From assembly GCA_022841915.1 (NCBI GenBank), contig JALHQN010000001.1:186001-250000 (forward strand): 64,000 nucleotides of DNA, in the 5' to 3' direction. The notes under the pieces were generated by a model. It searched no databases, was not told the DNA's origin, and saw only the letters and a program-made list of their open reading frames with translations. Positions 36,014 through 45,046 of this stretch are shown piece by piece; within the stretch, counting starts at the first letter, position 1; the number at the start of each line of letters is the position of its first letter. The translations under genes were made by a program, and so were the position numbers. Source of the DNA: Burkholderiales bacterium (GTDB lineage Bacteria > Pseudomonadota > Gammaproteobacteria > Burkholderiales > WYBJ01).

Positions 36014-38188
36014 CTAACCAGCCTGGCCAGTGGCCCGCTCATCCATGCTTTCTGCATGTCGCACCGAGGGCCGGATGGCAGCTGCGCTCGCCAATTCGCC
36101 TAGTTGGACATAATCGGTCTTGCCGCTGCCGAGCACAGGCAACGAGCGCACATGCACGATGCTGCGCGCGACCGCCAAATCCTGCAATCCCAGCCTTCGG
36201 GCGGCCTGATGAAGCCTGATCCGGTCCAACTCGGCATCTGTGGTGAATAGCACCGTGATCTCGCCCCGATCCGGCGACATGGCAACCGTCGCTGCGTGCT
36301 GGTGCGCCGAAGAGCATTCCCGCGCCAGACGCTCGACCATTTCCAGAGCCACCATTTCGCCTGCCACCTTGGCGAAACGCTTGAGTCGTCCCAGGACGCA
36401 CACGTAGCCGTCGCCGTCGATCGAAACGACGTCGCCCATGCAGTGCCAACCCGGCCCCAACTCGGAACGCGCCGGCTGCAGCTCACCGGGCCGATCCAAG
36501 ACAAAGTACCCGAGCATCATATTGGGGCTCGATACGTGAAGCACTCCGCCCTCGGAAATCCCCTCCACAGGCACCAGCCTGAAATCGACGCCTGCCAGAA
36601 AGCGACCGACTGCGCCGACGCGAAATCGCTCGCGGGTCGCAAGCGAGACAGCCGGTCCGCATTCTGTCGATCCATAGCCCTCCAGCACACGCAAGCCGAA
36701 CTTCTCATGATAAATGCGCTGCACCTCGGGATTGAGCTTCTCGCCTCCGGAGATCACATAGCGTACTGACGCAAAATCCAGCGGACGCGCCTGGCGGGCA
36801 TAATTGCCGAGGAAGGTGCTGGTCCCGAACAGGTAGGTGCACCGTCGCGAATAGGCGATCTCAGGAATGATGCGGTAGTGCAATGGGTTGGTATACAAAA
36901 AGAGCTTCGTCCCGTAGCACAAGGGCATCAGCGTGCACGCGATGAGACCGTAGGTGTGGTACATCGGAAGCGCGTTCAAGAACTTGTCGGCTGCGCAGAA
37001 GTCGATCGCGGCTGCCAGCTGCGCCATGTTTGCCAGCGCTGCATCATGCGACAAAGCCACACCTTTGGGCTTGCCCTCCGAGCCGGAGGTGAACAGCACC
37101 AAGGCAACATCGTCATGCCTGCCTCTCGATGTCGCGCGTCGGGGGAACCGCAAGGCCCAGAAAACGAGCCACAGCTTGTCCGTGACCCTGAGCTGTTCTC
37201 GCAGCTCCTCGAGGTAGATGATGCGGCAGTGTCCGATTGCCTTCAGGAGGCGATCCAGACGCGCCAACTCGACGAATCGCCGGGATGTCACCACGACCCG
37301 AACTCCGGACGCATCCACGCTGGCAAGAACGGCGTCGGGACCGGAACTGTAATTGAGCATGGCGGGGATGCGCCCCATGGCGCTTAGGCCGAACAGCGTT
37401 CCGACAGCGGCGGCGGTATTTGGCAAGAGCACGCCGACGACAGCACCCTGCGGAGTTTCGCGGGCGAGCAGGCGACCTAGCGCCAGCGACATCTTCAGCA
37501 CGGTCCCGTACGACTCCTCGATCTGCCGCGAATCCTCCACGATCGCGGTACTCCGACCGTTTTGCTCAGCCGCATCGACCAGCGCATCGAAGAGCGTCTG
37601 CCGAGGCCGAGCGAGCACCTGGGTCAACTGCAGCAGGGAGAGCATTCGGTCAGTAGCCTGCCGACGACGTTCCCGCGCGGGCAGGCCGGCCTCGAGCTCG
37701 ATGCGAGTGAGCTTGCCCACCGTGACAGTAATGCCGCGACCCGGTCGCCCGCCAGCGCCCACGCTGCCGTAGCGTATGTTTATGGGAAGAATCCGTACAC
37801 CGGTGCGCGCAGCCACGATAGCCGGCGCCTGGTAGAGCTTGCCCGCAGATCCCGGGCTGATTGGACGATTTTCGGGGAAGACAACCACTCTGTGCCCCTG
37901 CGCGACCTGCCTGGCCAGGCGCCGCACACTGGTGGCCAAACTCCAGTCTACCTCGTGCACCTCCCGCCCACGCAGGAGCCATCGGCATAAACAGTGCCGC
38001 GCGGAAGCCTGGCTGGACATCACCACTGCATCTTCGCCGAACACAGTGGCGAGAACCCACGGGTCGAGCGGGCCCGGATGGTTCGCCACGATGAGCAACG
38101 GACCTGCCGCAGTCAGCTCCCGCACCTCGCCTTCGACACGCAAGCGAAATGCGGTACGCAGCAAGCGTGTCAGCATCGCCACCATCAT
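36014..38188 (-). CDS. Aas-like fusion: glycerophospholipid acyltransferase plus acyl-ACP/CoA ligase
   Basis: About 724 residues from the ATG at 38188 (an in-frame ATG at 38260 would add 24 residues), the size of E. coli Aas. The first ~190 residues are a PlsC/LPLAT domain with H37-X4-D42 (NHPGPLD) and FPENR at 104-108. The rest is an adenylate-forming ligase: the phosphate loop FTSGSEGKPKG at 366-376, GYGSTECGPAVS, WHCMGDVVSIDGDGY and the C-terminal lysine in GSGKTDY. Aas reacylates lysophospholipid using fatty acid and ACP at the inner membrane. Here it is divergent from rpfF across a regulatory region, so recycling or activating DSF-type fatty acids is a possible role (inferred). Confidence 0.88.
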   Translation of the reverse strand: MMVAMLTRLLRTAFRLRVEGEVRELTAAGPLLIVANHPGPLDPWVLATVFGEDAVVMSSQASARHCLCRWLLRGREVHEVDWSLATSVRRLARQVAQGHRVVVFPENRPISPGSAGKLYQAPAIVAARTGVRILPINIRYGSVGAGGRPGRGITVTVGKLTRIELEAGLPARERRRQATDRMLSLLQLTQVLARPRQTLFDALVDAAEQNGRSTAIVEDSRQIEESYGTVLKMSLALGRLLARETPQGAVVGVLLPNTAAAVGTLFGLSAMGRIPAMLNYSSGPDAVLASVDASGVRVVVTSRRFVELARLDRLLKAIGHCRIIYLEELREQLRVTDKLWLVFWALRFPRRATSRGRHDDVALVLFTSGSEGKPKGVALSHDAALANMAQLAAAIDFCAADKFLNALPMYHTYGLIACTLMPLCYGTKLFLYTNPLHYRIIPEIAYSRRCTYLFGTSTFLGNYARQARPLDFASVRYVISGGEKLNPEVQRIYHEKFGLRVLEGYGSTECGPAVSLATRERFRVGAVGRFLAGVDFRLVPVEGISEGGVLHVSSPNMMLGYFVLDRPGELQPARSELGPGWHCMGDVVSIDGDGYVCVLGRLKRFAKVAGEMVALEMVERLARECSSAHQHAATVAMSPDRGEITVLFTTDAELDRIRLHQAARRLGLQDLAVARSIVHVRSLPVLGSGKTDYVQLGELASAAAIRPSVRHAESMDERATGQAG

Positions 38189-38279
38189 GATTACGGCATT
38201 CCCATCAACGTTTCCCCCGCTCGCCCCGTACCGCCGGTGAGGCGCCGACAAGCGCGCCACGCTATCGCTTGCGACATTG

Positions 38280-38298
38280 TGTAGGAAAAATTCCTACA
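38280..38298. promoter_or_regulatory. 19-bp palindrome, operator candidate (site 1)
   Basis: TGTAGGAA-AAA-TTCCTACA is a perfect inverted repeat between the Aas-like and rpfF genes, about 90 bp before the likely Aas-like start. A second, near-identical palindrome lies 24 bp further (centre to centre). Reads as a transcription-factor site. Confidence 0.65.
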
Positions 38299-38303
38299 GT
38301 GCT

Positions 38304-38322
38304 CGTAGGACAACTTCCTACG
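38304..38322. promoter_or_regulatory. 19-bp palindrome, operator candidate (site 2)
   Basis: CGTAGGA-CAACT-TCCTACG shares the GTAGGA/TCCTAC arms of site 1 with the same overall length. Related half-sites follow at 38335-38343 (TTTCCTTAC) and 38465-38471 (TTCCTAC). Confidence 0.65.
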
Positions 38323-38476
38323 CTATGTCAGCCATTTCCTTACATTAAGCCCGTTTTTAACATTTTTCGTGGCCTTCAAAGGCTACTTGATCACTGATTA
38401 ACTTTCAATTCCTAGAAACCTAACAAACTGTGAGATTTGTGTTTTATAAAACTTTGCCATACATTTCCTACACGAT

Positions 38477-38495
38477 TGTCAGAATTACACTGACA
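38477..38495. promoter_or_regulatory. Dyad close to the rpfF start
   Basis: TGTCAG (38477-38482) and CTGACA (38490-38495) form an inverted repeat with a 7-bp spacer, 40 bp before the rpfF ATG. It could be an operator or a leader hairpin. A TTGCCA (38455-38460) and CAGAAT (38480-38485) pair with an unusually long 19-bp spacer overlaps it; this is speculative. Confidence 0.4.
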
Positions 38496-38535
38496 TCCGT
38501 CAAAACCATCAATTTCTACTGCCAGGAGAACGCAA

Positions 38536-39462
38536 ATGGACATGCACGTGCCGATGCAACTATTGGAAGCCCGCGACGCATCACTGGCACGACGCATGAC
38601 GTCGGCGTTGGAATACAGGTTCTCGACCCAGCTCACTGCACGATTCGACACCACGCAGAAGGCCATGTGGTCGCGCTGGCTGCCCTCGCCTCGGCCGTGC
38701 TTCAATCCTGGCCTGCTTCGTGACATCCGCACCTACTACGACATGCTCCAGCACACGAACGGCTGCGTGAATGACGGCGTCGACGATCATTCGATCGAAT
38801 ACGTGGTGCTCGCCTCCGGCATGCCAGGCGTGTTCAATCTCGGGGGCGACCTCGATCTTTTTCGCTCGCTGATCGAAAAGCGCGATCGCCCCGGGCTGTC
38901 AGTCTATGGGCGTGCCTGCGTCGACGTCTTGTACAGCAACTACATTGCACACGGCCTGTCGGCCACCACCATTTCACTGGTACAGGGCGAATGCCTCGGC
39001 GGGGGCTTCGAAGCGGCCCTGTCGAGCGACGTCATCATTGCCGAGCGCTCCGCTCGCTTCGGCTTTCCGGAGATTCTCTTCAATTTGTTCCCTGGCATGG
39101 GCGCCTATTCGTTCCTCTATAGGCGCGTGGGCGAGAAGCGCGGTGAGGAAATACTCACGAGCGGCCGAATCTACAGCGCCGAGGAAATGCGGGAGTTCGG
39201 TGTAATCGACCGCGTCGTCGACGACGGCCAAGGCGAAGCCGAGGTCAATGCGCTGATCAAGCAGCGTGCGCGCAGCAGGAATGGTCTTTGCGGCATTTCG
39301 GCGGCCCGTCGCCGCGTTCAGCGCATCGACCTCGCGGAACTGGTCGATATCGTAGAAATCTGGGTAGACTGCGCCTTGCGACTCAACACGCGAGACCTGA
39401 AGCTCATGCAGCGACTCGTATCGCGTCAGAGCGGGCTCGCCGAGTCGCAACAGATTCACTGA
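38536..39462 (+). CDS. rpfF: DSF synthase RpfF (crotonase-fold fatty-acid signal synthase)
   Basis: A 308-residue crotonase-superfamily protein that matches RpfF rather than an ordinary enoyl-CoA hydratase. RpfF turns 3-hydroxyacyl-ACP into cis-2-unsaturated fatty acid signals (DSF/BDSF), acting as dehydratase and thioesterase. Seen here: MPGVFNLGGDLDLFRSLI, VQGECLGGGFEAALSSD and FGFPEILFNLFPGMGAYSFL. The two catalytic glutamates correspond to E159 and E179, 20 residues apart as in Xanthomonas RpfF, and the C-terminal IVEIWVDCALRL helix is also typical. AGGAG lies 6-7 nt before the ATG. It precedes a sensor-type GGDEF/EAL gene by 22 bp. Confidence 0.9.
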   Translation: MDMHVPMQLLEARDASLARRMTSALEYRFSTQLTARFDTTQKAMWSRWLPSPRPCFNPGLLRDIRTYYDMLQHTNGCVNDGVDDHSIEYVVLASGMPGVFNLGGDLDLFRSLIEKRDRPGLSVYGRACVDVLYSNYIAHGLSATTISLVQGECLGGGFEAALSSDVIIAERSARFGFPEILFNLFPGMGAYSFLYRRVGEKRGEEILTSGRIYSAEEMREFGVIDRVVDDGQGEAEVNALIKQRARSRNGLCGISAARRRVQRIDLAELVDIVEIWVDCALRLNTRDLKLMQRLVSRQSGLAESQQIH

Positions 39463-39484
39463 GCCGACCGGCTCGAGGGATGTC

Positions 39485-41452
39485 ATGGGCACTATTCGAG
39501 ACAAGGCGACAGATGCGCGCCCGCGCTACGAGTACAGCATCCAGGAGACAGCCGATCGCCTGGGCTTGCCGGTGCACACGCTGCGGCGCTGGCACGAACA
39601 AGGCATCCTCGTGGCGCGCCGCACGGGCGGCGGGCATCGCCGCTACGCGCGCGAATTGATCGACACCTTGGCCAGTTCGGGCATGCAGGAATTGTCAGGA
39701 TCGGCGGCATCCGAGGAGCTGGCGGCGGTGAAGCGCTCGCTCGAGGACAAGCGGCGGGTGATACAGCTGTTGCTCGAAAGCGAGAAGCGCTATCGGGATT
39801 TGGTCGAAACGTCTCACGACCTCATCTGGACCACCGATGCGCAGGGTCGATTCACCTACGTGAACGCGGCCTCCGTGGAGGTGTTCGGCCTCGAACCGCC
39901 TGAGATCATGGGGCGCTGCTTCTTCGATTTCGAAGTGCGTCCCGCGCACATCGCCAATCGCAGATTTCTCGCAAAGCTCATGCGACAAGGCGAGGTGCGC
40001 AACTACCTCACGCATCTCAGAACCATCCACGGCCAGGATCGCTGGATCGGCATCAACGCCCGTCTCACGGCCTCCGAGGCCGGCACGATCACGGGCATCA
40101 GGGGGACAGCTCGGGATGTCACCGAAGCCCACATTGCCATGATTGCCATGGAGCACATGGCGGCGCGCGACCATCTCACGGGATTGCCCAACAGAACGGC
40201 CCTGCAGCAGGCCTTGGAGCAGGCGTTAAAGGCGGAAGAACATGGCTCGGTCATATTTCTGGATCTGGACCACTTTCGCTACGTCAACGAGAGCTTCGGC
40301 TACCCTGCCGGCGACCATCTTCTGATCGGCATCGCAGCGGCGTTGCGCGAAGCGGTCGAGCCTTCCGGAGCGCGCGTCTATCGCCTGGGTGGGGATGAGT
40401 TCGCGCTCGTAGCGAAAGACAAGCTGCGCGCGCAGGCCTCGGAGCTGACGGAAAAGACGCTCGAAGCCATCCGCCAGTACCGCTGCACGCTGCGCGCCGG
40501 TCACCGGATGTGGGGGGTGAGCGCCTCGGCGGGAGTGGCTCTGTTCCCGTTTCACGGCAACGACGTGCCCGGATTGCTTTCGAATGTCGATGCAGCCATG
40601 TTTCAGGCCAAGGAGGAGGGGCGCAATCGATACGTGATGTTCGGAAACGACCCGGACGACAGGCGCAGTACGCAGCGTCGGGTGCATTGGTCCCGCAAGC
40701 TGCGCGATGCGATCGACGCCGACCGCATCGTCCTTCATTGCCAGCCTGTCGTGCGCCTGGCGGACAGGAAGACCGTGCACTACGAGGTGCTGGCCAGACT
40801 GCGCGACGACGACGATTCCCTCATTCAACCTGCGCAATTCATCGAACTGGCCGAATCGCTCGGGTTGATCCGCGAAATCGACCTGCGCGTGGTCGAAAAA
40901 GTGCTGCAGCATATCGTGGCCTACCCCGCCCGCGACTCGCTGCGCTACTTCGTCAACCTGTCACGGGTATCGATTTCAGATCCCGCCTGGGTACGCCGTT
41001 TTCAGCAACTGCTCGCCTCCGCCCCCGTGAGACCGGGCCAGCTCGTATTCGAAATCACCGAAACCGCGGCGATGTCGGAGGTGGACGTCACACTCAAATT
41101 CATCGAGCGGCTCAAGGCGATGGGGCACCGCTTCGCTCTCGACGATTTCGGCGCCGGCTTCAGTTCCTTCTTCTACCTCAAGCGCTTCGAAGTCGACTAC
41201 ATCAAGATCGACGGCGGCTTCATCCGCGATCTATGCGAAGGCGACTCCAACGTGCTGTTCGTACGGGCGCTCAACGACATCGCACGCGGCTTGTCGAAGC
41301 AAGTCATCGCCGAGGGCGTCGAGACTCCGGAGGCTTTGGAAATACTGCTGCAGATGGGAGCGCAGTATGGCCAGGGTTTCTTGTTCAGGTCGCCTTACCC
41401 GCTGGAAGGCGACCCGGACGCGGCACCACTCCATCGGCCCGCCGTCGCCTGA
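39485..41452 (+). CDS. MerR-type HTH / PAS / GGDEF / EAL protein, RpfR-like signalling protein
   Basis: A 655-residue protein in four parts: a MerR/excisionase-like winged HTH (residues ~16-62: YSIQETADRLGLPVHTLRRWHEQG, RTGGGHRRY), a PAS domain (~100-215), a GGDEF domain with intact GGDEF at 302-306 and no RxxD inhibitory site in the usual place, and an EAL domain (~405-640) with EVL at 434-436, DDFGAGFSS, IAEGVE and the C-terminal YGQGFLF. Both cyclic-di-GMP domains look active by motif. Burkholderia RpfR, the BDSF receptor, has PAS-GGDEF-EAL and is encoded next to rpfF; its N-terminal RpfF-interacting domain appears replaced by a DNA-binding domain. GAGGGA precedes the ATG. Confidence 0.9.
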   Translation: MGTIRDKATDARPRYEYSIQETADRLGLPVHTLRRWHEQGILVARRTGGGHRRYARELIDTLASSGMQELSGSAASEELAAVKRSLEDKRRVIQLLLESEKRYRDLVETSHDLIWTTDAQGRFTYVNAASVEVFGLEPPEIMGRCFFDFEVRPAHIANRRFLAKLMRQGEVRNYLTHLRTIHGQDRWIGINARLTASEAGTITGIRGTARDVTEAHIAMIAMEHMAARDHLTGLPNRTALQQALEQALKAEEHGSVIFLDLDHFRYVNESFGYPAGDHLLIGIAAALREAVEPSGARVYRLGGDEFALVAKDKLRAQASELTEKTLEAIRQYRCTLRAGHRMWGVSASAGVALFPFHGNDVPGLLSNVDAAMFQAKEEGRNRYVMFGNDPDDRRSTQRRVHWSRKLRDAIDADRIVLHCQPVVRLADRKTVHYEVLARLRDDDDSLIQPAQFIELAESLGLIREIDLRVVEKVLQHIVAYPARDSLRYFVNLSRVSISDPAWVRRFQQLLASAPVRPGQLVFEITETAAMSEVDVTLKFIERLKAMGHRFALDDFGAGFSSFFYLKRFEVDYIKIDGGFIRDLCEGDSNVLFVRALNDIARGLSKQVIAEGVETPEALEILLQMGAQYGQGFLFRSPYPLEGDPDAAPLHRPAVA

Positions 41453-41453
41453 T

Positions 41454-42005
41454 TCACCACTGGCCCGCGACGATTTTTTCGGCGAGCAGGAGGCCCATGA
41501 CGGTTTTCGCTTCGCAGATGCGGCCGCTGCGCACCCACGCGAGCGCTTCCTCCAGCGAGAGCGTGAACACGTCGAGAAACTCTCCGTCGTCGAGCCGATG
41601 CCCGACATACTCCAACTCCCGCGCGAGATAAAGCTCGATCCGTTCGTTCGAGTAGCCGACCACAGGATAGGTCGTGAGGAGATGACGCCAGTCGGCGGCA
41701 CGATAGCCTGTTTCCTCGAGCAGCTCGCGCTTGGCGGTATCGAGCGGGGACTCGCCTGCATCGATCTTGCCCGCGGGCAGCTCGTAGACATGTGCGCGCA
41801 GCGGATACCGGTACTGTCGCTCCATGATCACGCTCTGCGGATCAGGCATGGCGAGCATCACGGCGGCACCAGGATGCACGATGTACTCCCGCCGCGAGGT
41901 GCTGCCGTCGGGCAAACGTACCGTGTCTTCCTGCACATGCAGGAGCTTGCCTCGATAGACGGTCTTGAGTTCGAGCGGATGCTCGGTGAGATCTCGTTCG
42001 CTCAT
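41454..42005 (-). CDS. Nudix hydrolase, ADP-ribose pyrophosphatase type
   Basis: A 183-residue Nudix enzyme. The Nudix box is complete (GKIDAGESPLDTAKRELLEETGY), preceded by ERQYRYPLRAHVYELPAGKID typical of ADP-ribose/GDP-mannose pyrophosphatases (NudF/NudK). It probably removes ADP-ribose or nucleotide-sugar excess in the cytoplasm. The gene ends one base from the convergent GGDEF/EAL gene and its start is 69 bp from the end of nuoN, so it may be read at the tail of the nuo operon. Confidence 0.92.
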   Translation of the reverse strand: MSERDLTEHPLELKTVYRGKLLHVQEDTVRLPDGSTSRREYIVHPGAAVMLAMPDPQSVIMERQYRYPLRAHVYELPAGKIDAGESPLDTAKRELLEETGYRAADWRHLLTTYPVVGYSNERIELYLARELEYVGHRLDDGEFLDVFTLSLEEALAWVRSGRICEAKTVMGLLLAEKIVAGQW

Positions 42006-42074
42006 GCCTCGCCCTTTACGCGACTGCTGAACGGCACGCAGCTTCCCAGCCAGTGCCGCTTGTTTCCGGGAACG

Positions 42075-43529
42075 CTATAGCGAGTACTGTATCGAAACAA
42101 TGCACAGCGCCATCAGCGGCTGCGGCAGGATGCCGAGCACGAGCATCGACAATCCGTTCACGCTGAGCACAAGCCGCATGTCCGGGTGCGGCAAGATTGG
42201 CGTGACATCCTTGGGCTCATCGAAGTACATGAGCTTAACGATCCGCAAGTAGTAGAACGCCCCGACCAAGGACATCAGCACCGCAAGCACGGCAACCCAG
42301 ATGAAGCCGGCTGAAAACACCGCCTGCAGGACAGCGAGCTTGGCATAGAAACCTACCGTAGGCGGCAGGCCAGCCATGGAGAACATCGTGATCAACATCA
42401 TGAACGCGTACCACGGACTGCGACGGTTCAAGCCCTTGAAGTCGTCCAGCATGTCGGCCTCGAAGCCGTCGCGGGAGAGCAGCAGGATCATGCCGAATGC
42501 AGCAAGGCTCATAAGCACATAGGTGATCACGTAAAACATGGCCGAGCCGTAACCGTTCAGGTCGCCCGAAAGTACGCCGAGCAGCACGAACCCCATGTGC
42601 GAGATGGTGGAATAAGCCAACATCCGCTTGAGGTTCGTCTGCGCGATCGCGGTGAGGTTGCCGATCACGAGCGAAGCGATCGACAGGAGAAGCAGCATCT
42701 GCTGCCAATCGACCACCATCGACTCGAGGCCCGTGACGAGCAGACGCATCACCAAAGCGAACGCAGCCAGCTTGGGCGCGGAGCCGATAAACACCGTTAC
42801 CGCAGTCGGCGCGCCGTGGTAGACGTCCGGCACCCACATATGGAAGGGCACTGCCCCGAGCTTGAAGCCGATGCCAGCAACGAGGAAGGCGACACCGAGC
42901 CCGAGCACCCACACCTTGGGGTTATCCGTTCCGGCAATGGCGGAGGCGATCTGTTCCAGATTCATGGTGCCGGTGGCGCCGTAAATCATCGACATGCCGT
43001 AGAGCAGCAAACCGGACGCGAGCGCGCCCAGTATGAAATACTTCATCGCCGCCTCGACAGCAGCGCGGGAATCCCGCTGCAAGGCCACCATCGAGTACAA
43101 GGCGAGCGAGAGCAACTCCAGTCCGAGGTAGAGCAGCAGCAGATGGCTGGCGGAGATCATGATCATCATCCCCAGCGTCGCGAACAAGGCCAGCACGAAC
43201 AATTCGCCGCGATACATGCCACGGTCACCGATGTAGGTGCGCCCGTAGATGAGGATGGTTGCCACGGCGACGCACACGGAGACTTTCAACACATCGGCCA
43301 TCGGGTCGCGCACGAACATGTCGCTGAACGTATAGACCGTGGCGCCCGTGCCCGTCACCACCATGACCGCGCATACGGCCAGTGTGATCAACGTCAACAC
43401 GTAACTCACCCAGCGCGAGCGCTCGGCCAGGAAGACATCGATCAGCAGCACCGCGCATGCCGCGACCAGCAGAAAAATCTCCGGCGCTGCTGGCGCCAGA
43501 TCAGGGATGGGAAAGGCTATCGGCTGCAT
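42075..43529 (-). CDS. nuoN: NADH-quinone oxidoreductase subunit N
   Basis: A 484-residue antiporter-like membrane subunit of complex I, with about 14 hydrophobic helices. Conserved features are the TM lysine/glutamate region in [18 protein letters not shown] and the [20 protein letters not shown] and [17 protein letters not shown] segments. It is the last gene of the operon, 13 bp after nuoM. Confidence 0.97.
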   Translation of the reverse strand: MQPIAFPIPDLAPAAPEIFLLVAACAVLLIDVFLAERSRWVSYVLTLITLAVCAVMVVTGTGATVYTFSDMFVRDPMADVLKVSVCVAVATILIYGRTYIGDRGMYRGELFVLALFATLGMMIMISASHLLLLYLGLELLSLALYSMVALQRDSRAAVEAAMKYFILGALASGLLLYGMSMIYGATGTMNLEQIASAIAGTDNPKVWVLGLGVAFLVAGIGFKLGAVPFHMWVPDVYHGAPTAVTVFIGSAPKLAAFALVMRLLVTGLESMVVDWQQMLLLLSIASLVIGNLTAIAQTNLKRMLAYSTISHMGFVLLGVLSGDLNGYGSAMFYVITYVLMSLAAFGMILLLSRDGFEADMLDDFKGLNRRSPWYAFMMLITMFSMAGLPPTVGFYAKLAVLQAVFSAGFIWVAVLAVLMSLVGAFYYLRIVKLMYFDEPKDVTPILPHPDMRLVLSVNGLSMLVLGILPQPLMALCIVSIQYSL

Positions 43530-43542
43530 CGGTTATCTGCCC

Positions 43543-45027
43543 TCAGGGGAGCTTGCTCTTGGCCACGTGTGCAAGCAGGTCGTTCACGCTCACGTGCAGC
43601 ACTTCGGTGAACGGAGCCGGATAGATGCCCATAAACAGCACGCATATCGCGAGAACCACCATGAAAAGCGTTTCGCGGGCCGACAGATCGTCCAGTGCTG
43701 CGACGTGGTCGTTGGCGACCGCACCGAAGACCACGCGTTTGTACATCCACAAAGTGTATGCCGCGCCCAGGATGAGGGTCGCTGCGGCCAGGAACGCATA
43801 CCAGAAGTTCACTTTGGCCGCGCCCATGATCACCATGAACTCGCCCACGAAGCCGCTCGTCCCGGGAAGGCCCGCATTGGCCATGGCGAAGAGCATGAAG
43901 AAACTTGCGAATACCGGCATGCGATTGACCACGCCGCCGTAGTCGGCGATCTGCCGCGAATGCATGCGATCGTAAAGAACACCCACGCACAAGAAGAGCG
44001 CGGCCGATATGAACCCGTGGGAGATCATCTGGATGATCGCGCCCTCGACCGCGATCGAATTAAACAGGAAGATGCCGAGCGTGACGAAGCCCATGTGCGA
44101 GATGGACGAATAAGCGATCAACTTCTTCATGTCGGACTGCGCCAACGCCACCAGCCCGATATAGACGACGGCGATCAGCGACAGGACGATCACGAACCCC
44201 GACAGCGCCTGGCTCGCATCGGGAACGATCGGCAACGAAAGTCGCAGGAAACCGTAGCCGCCCAGCTTCAGCATGATCGCCGCAAGCACGACCGACCCTC
44301 CCGTGGGCGCTTCCACGTGCGCGTCAGGCAGCCAGGTGTGCACCGGGACCATGGGCACCTTGACTGCGAAGGCGAGGAAAAAGGCCAAGAACACCAGGAC
44401 CTGAGCCGCGAACGGAATCGGCAGCATGTACCAATCGAAGAAGGAGAAGCTGCCACCCGACGACAGATACAGATAAATCAGGGCGATGAGCGCCAGCAAT
44501 GAACCCATCAGCGTATAGAGAAAAAACTTCAACGCCGCGTAGACCCGGTTGGGCCCGCCCCAGACGCCGATGACGATGAACATCGGGATCAGCGTAGCTT
44601 CGAAGAAAACGTAGAACAGGAGCCCGTCCAAGGCGCAGAACACCCCGTTCATCAATCCCGAAAGGATTAGGAACGCGGCCATGTACTGTGCCACGCGGCT
44701 ATCGATGACCTTCCATCCCGCGATCACGACCAGCACGGTGGTGAAGCAGTTGAGCAGGATCAGCAGCAGCGAGATGCCGTCGATGCCGAGGTGATAATAG
44801 ACATTGAACGCCTGAATCCACTGCTCGCGCTCGACGAACTGAAAGCCGCTGGCAGAGGAATCGAACCCCGTCCACAGCGGCAGCGCCACCACGAAGCCAG
44901 CGATGGCGCCTACCAGCGCCAACAGACGAGCCAAGCCGGCGTTGCGATCGGAACCGGTGAACAACACCGCGATCCCGGCAAGGATCGGCAGCCAGATGAC
45001 GGTACTCAGAAGCGGAAGCGCGTTCAT
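43543..45027 (-). CDS. nuoM: NADH-quinone oxidoreductase subunit M
   Basis: A 494-residue proton-pumping membrane subunit. Key segments are FFEATLIPMFIVIGVWGG (glutamate of the pump channel), VHTWLPDAHVEAPTGGSVVLAAIMLKLGGYG and IAYSSISHMGFVTLGIF. It starts 19 bp after nuoL. Confidence 0.97.
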   Translation of the reverse strand: MNALPLLSTVIWLPILAGIAVLFTGSDRNAGLARLLALVGAIAGFVVALPLWTGFDSSASGFQFVEREQWIQAFNVYYHLGIDGISLLLILLNCFTTVLVVIAGWKVIDSRVAQYMAAFLILSGLMNGVFCALDGLLFYVFFEATLIPMFIVIGVWGGPNRVYAALKFFLYTLMGSLLALIALIYLYLSSGGSFSFFDWYMLPIPFAAQVLVFLAFFLAFAVKVPMVPVHTWLPDAHVEAPTGGSVVLAAIMLKLGGYGFLRLSLPIVPDASQALSGFVIVLSLIAVVYIGLVALAQSDMKKLIAYSSISHMGFVTLGIFLFNSIAVEGAIIQMISHGFISAALFLCVGVLYDRMHSRQIADYGGVVNRMPVFASFFMLFAMANAGLPGTSGFVGEFMVIMGAAKVNFWYAFLAAATLILGAAYTLWMYKRVVFGAVANDHVAALDDLSARETLFMVVLAICVLFMGIYPAPFTEVLHVSVNDLLAHVAKSKLP

Positions 45028-45046
45028 GCGTGCGATGTCCTCATGC

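Noticed and set aside
38536-39462. Ordinary enoyl-CoA hydratase
   Set aside because: The N-terminal region, the GGDLDLF and FPGMGAYSF motifs and the C-terminal helix match RpfF; no fatty-acid oxidation genes are adjacent.
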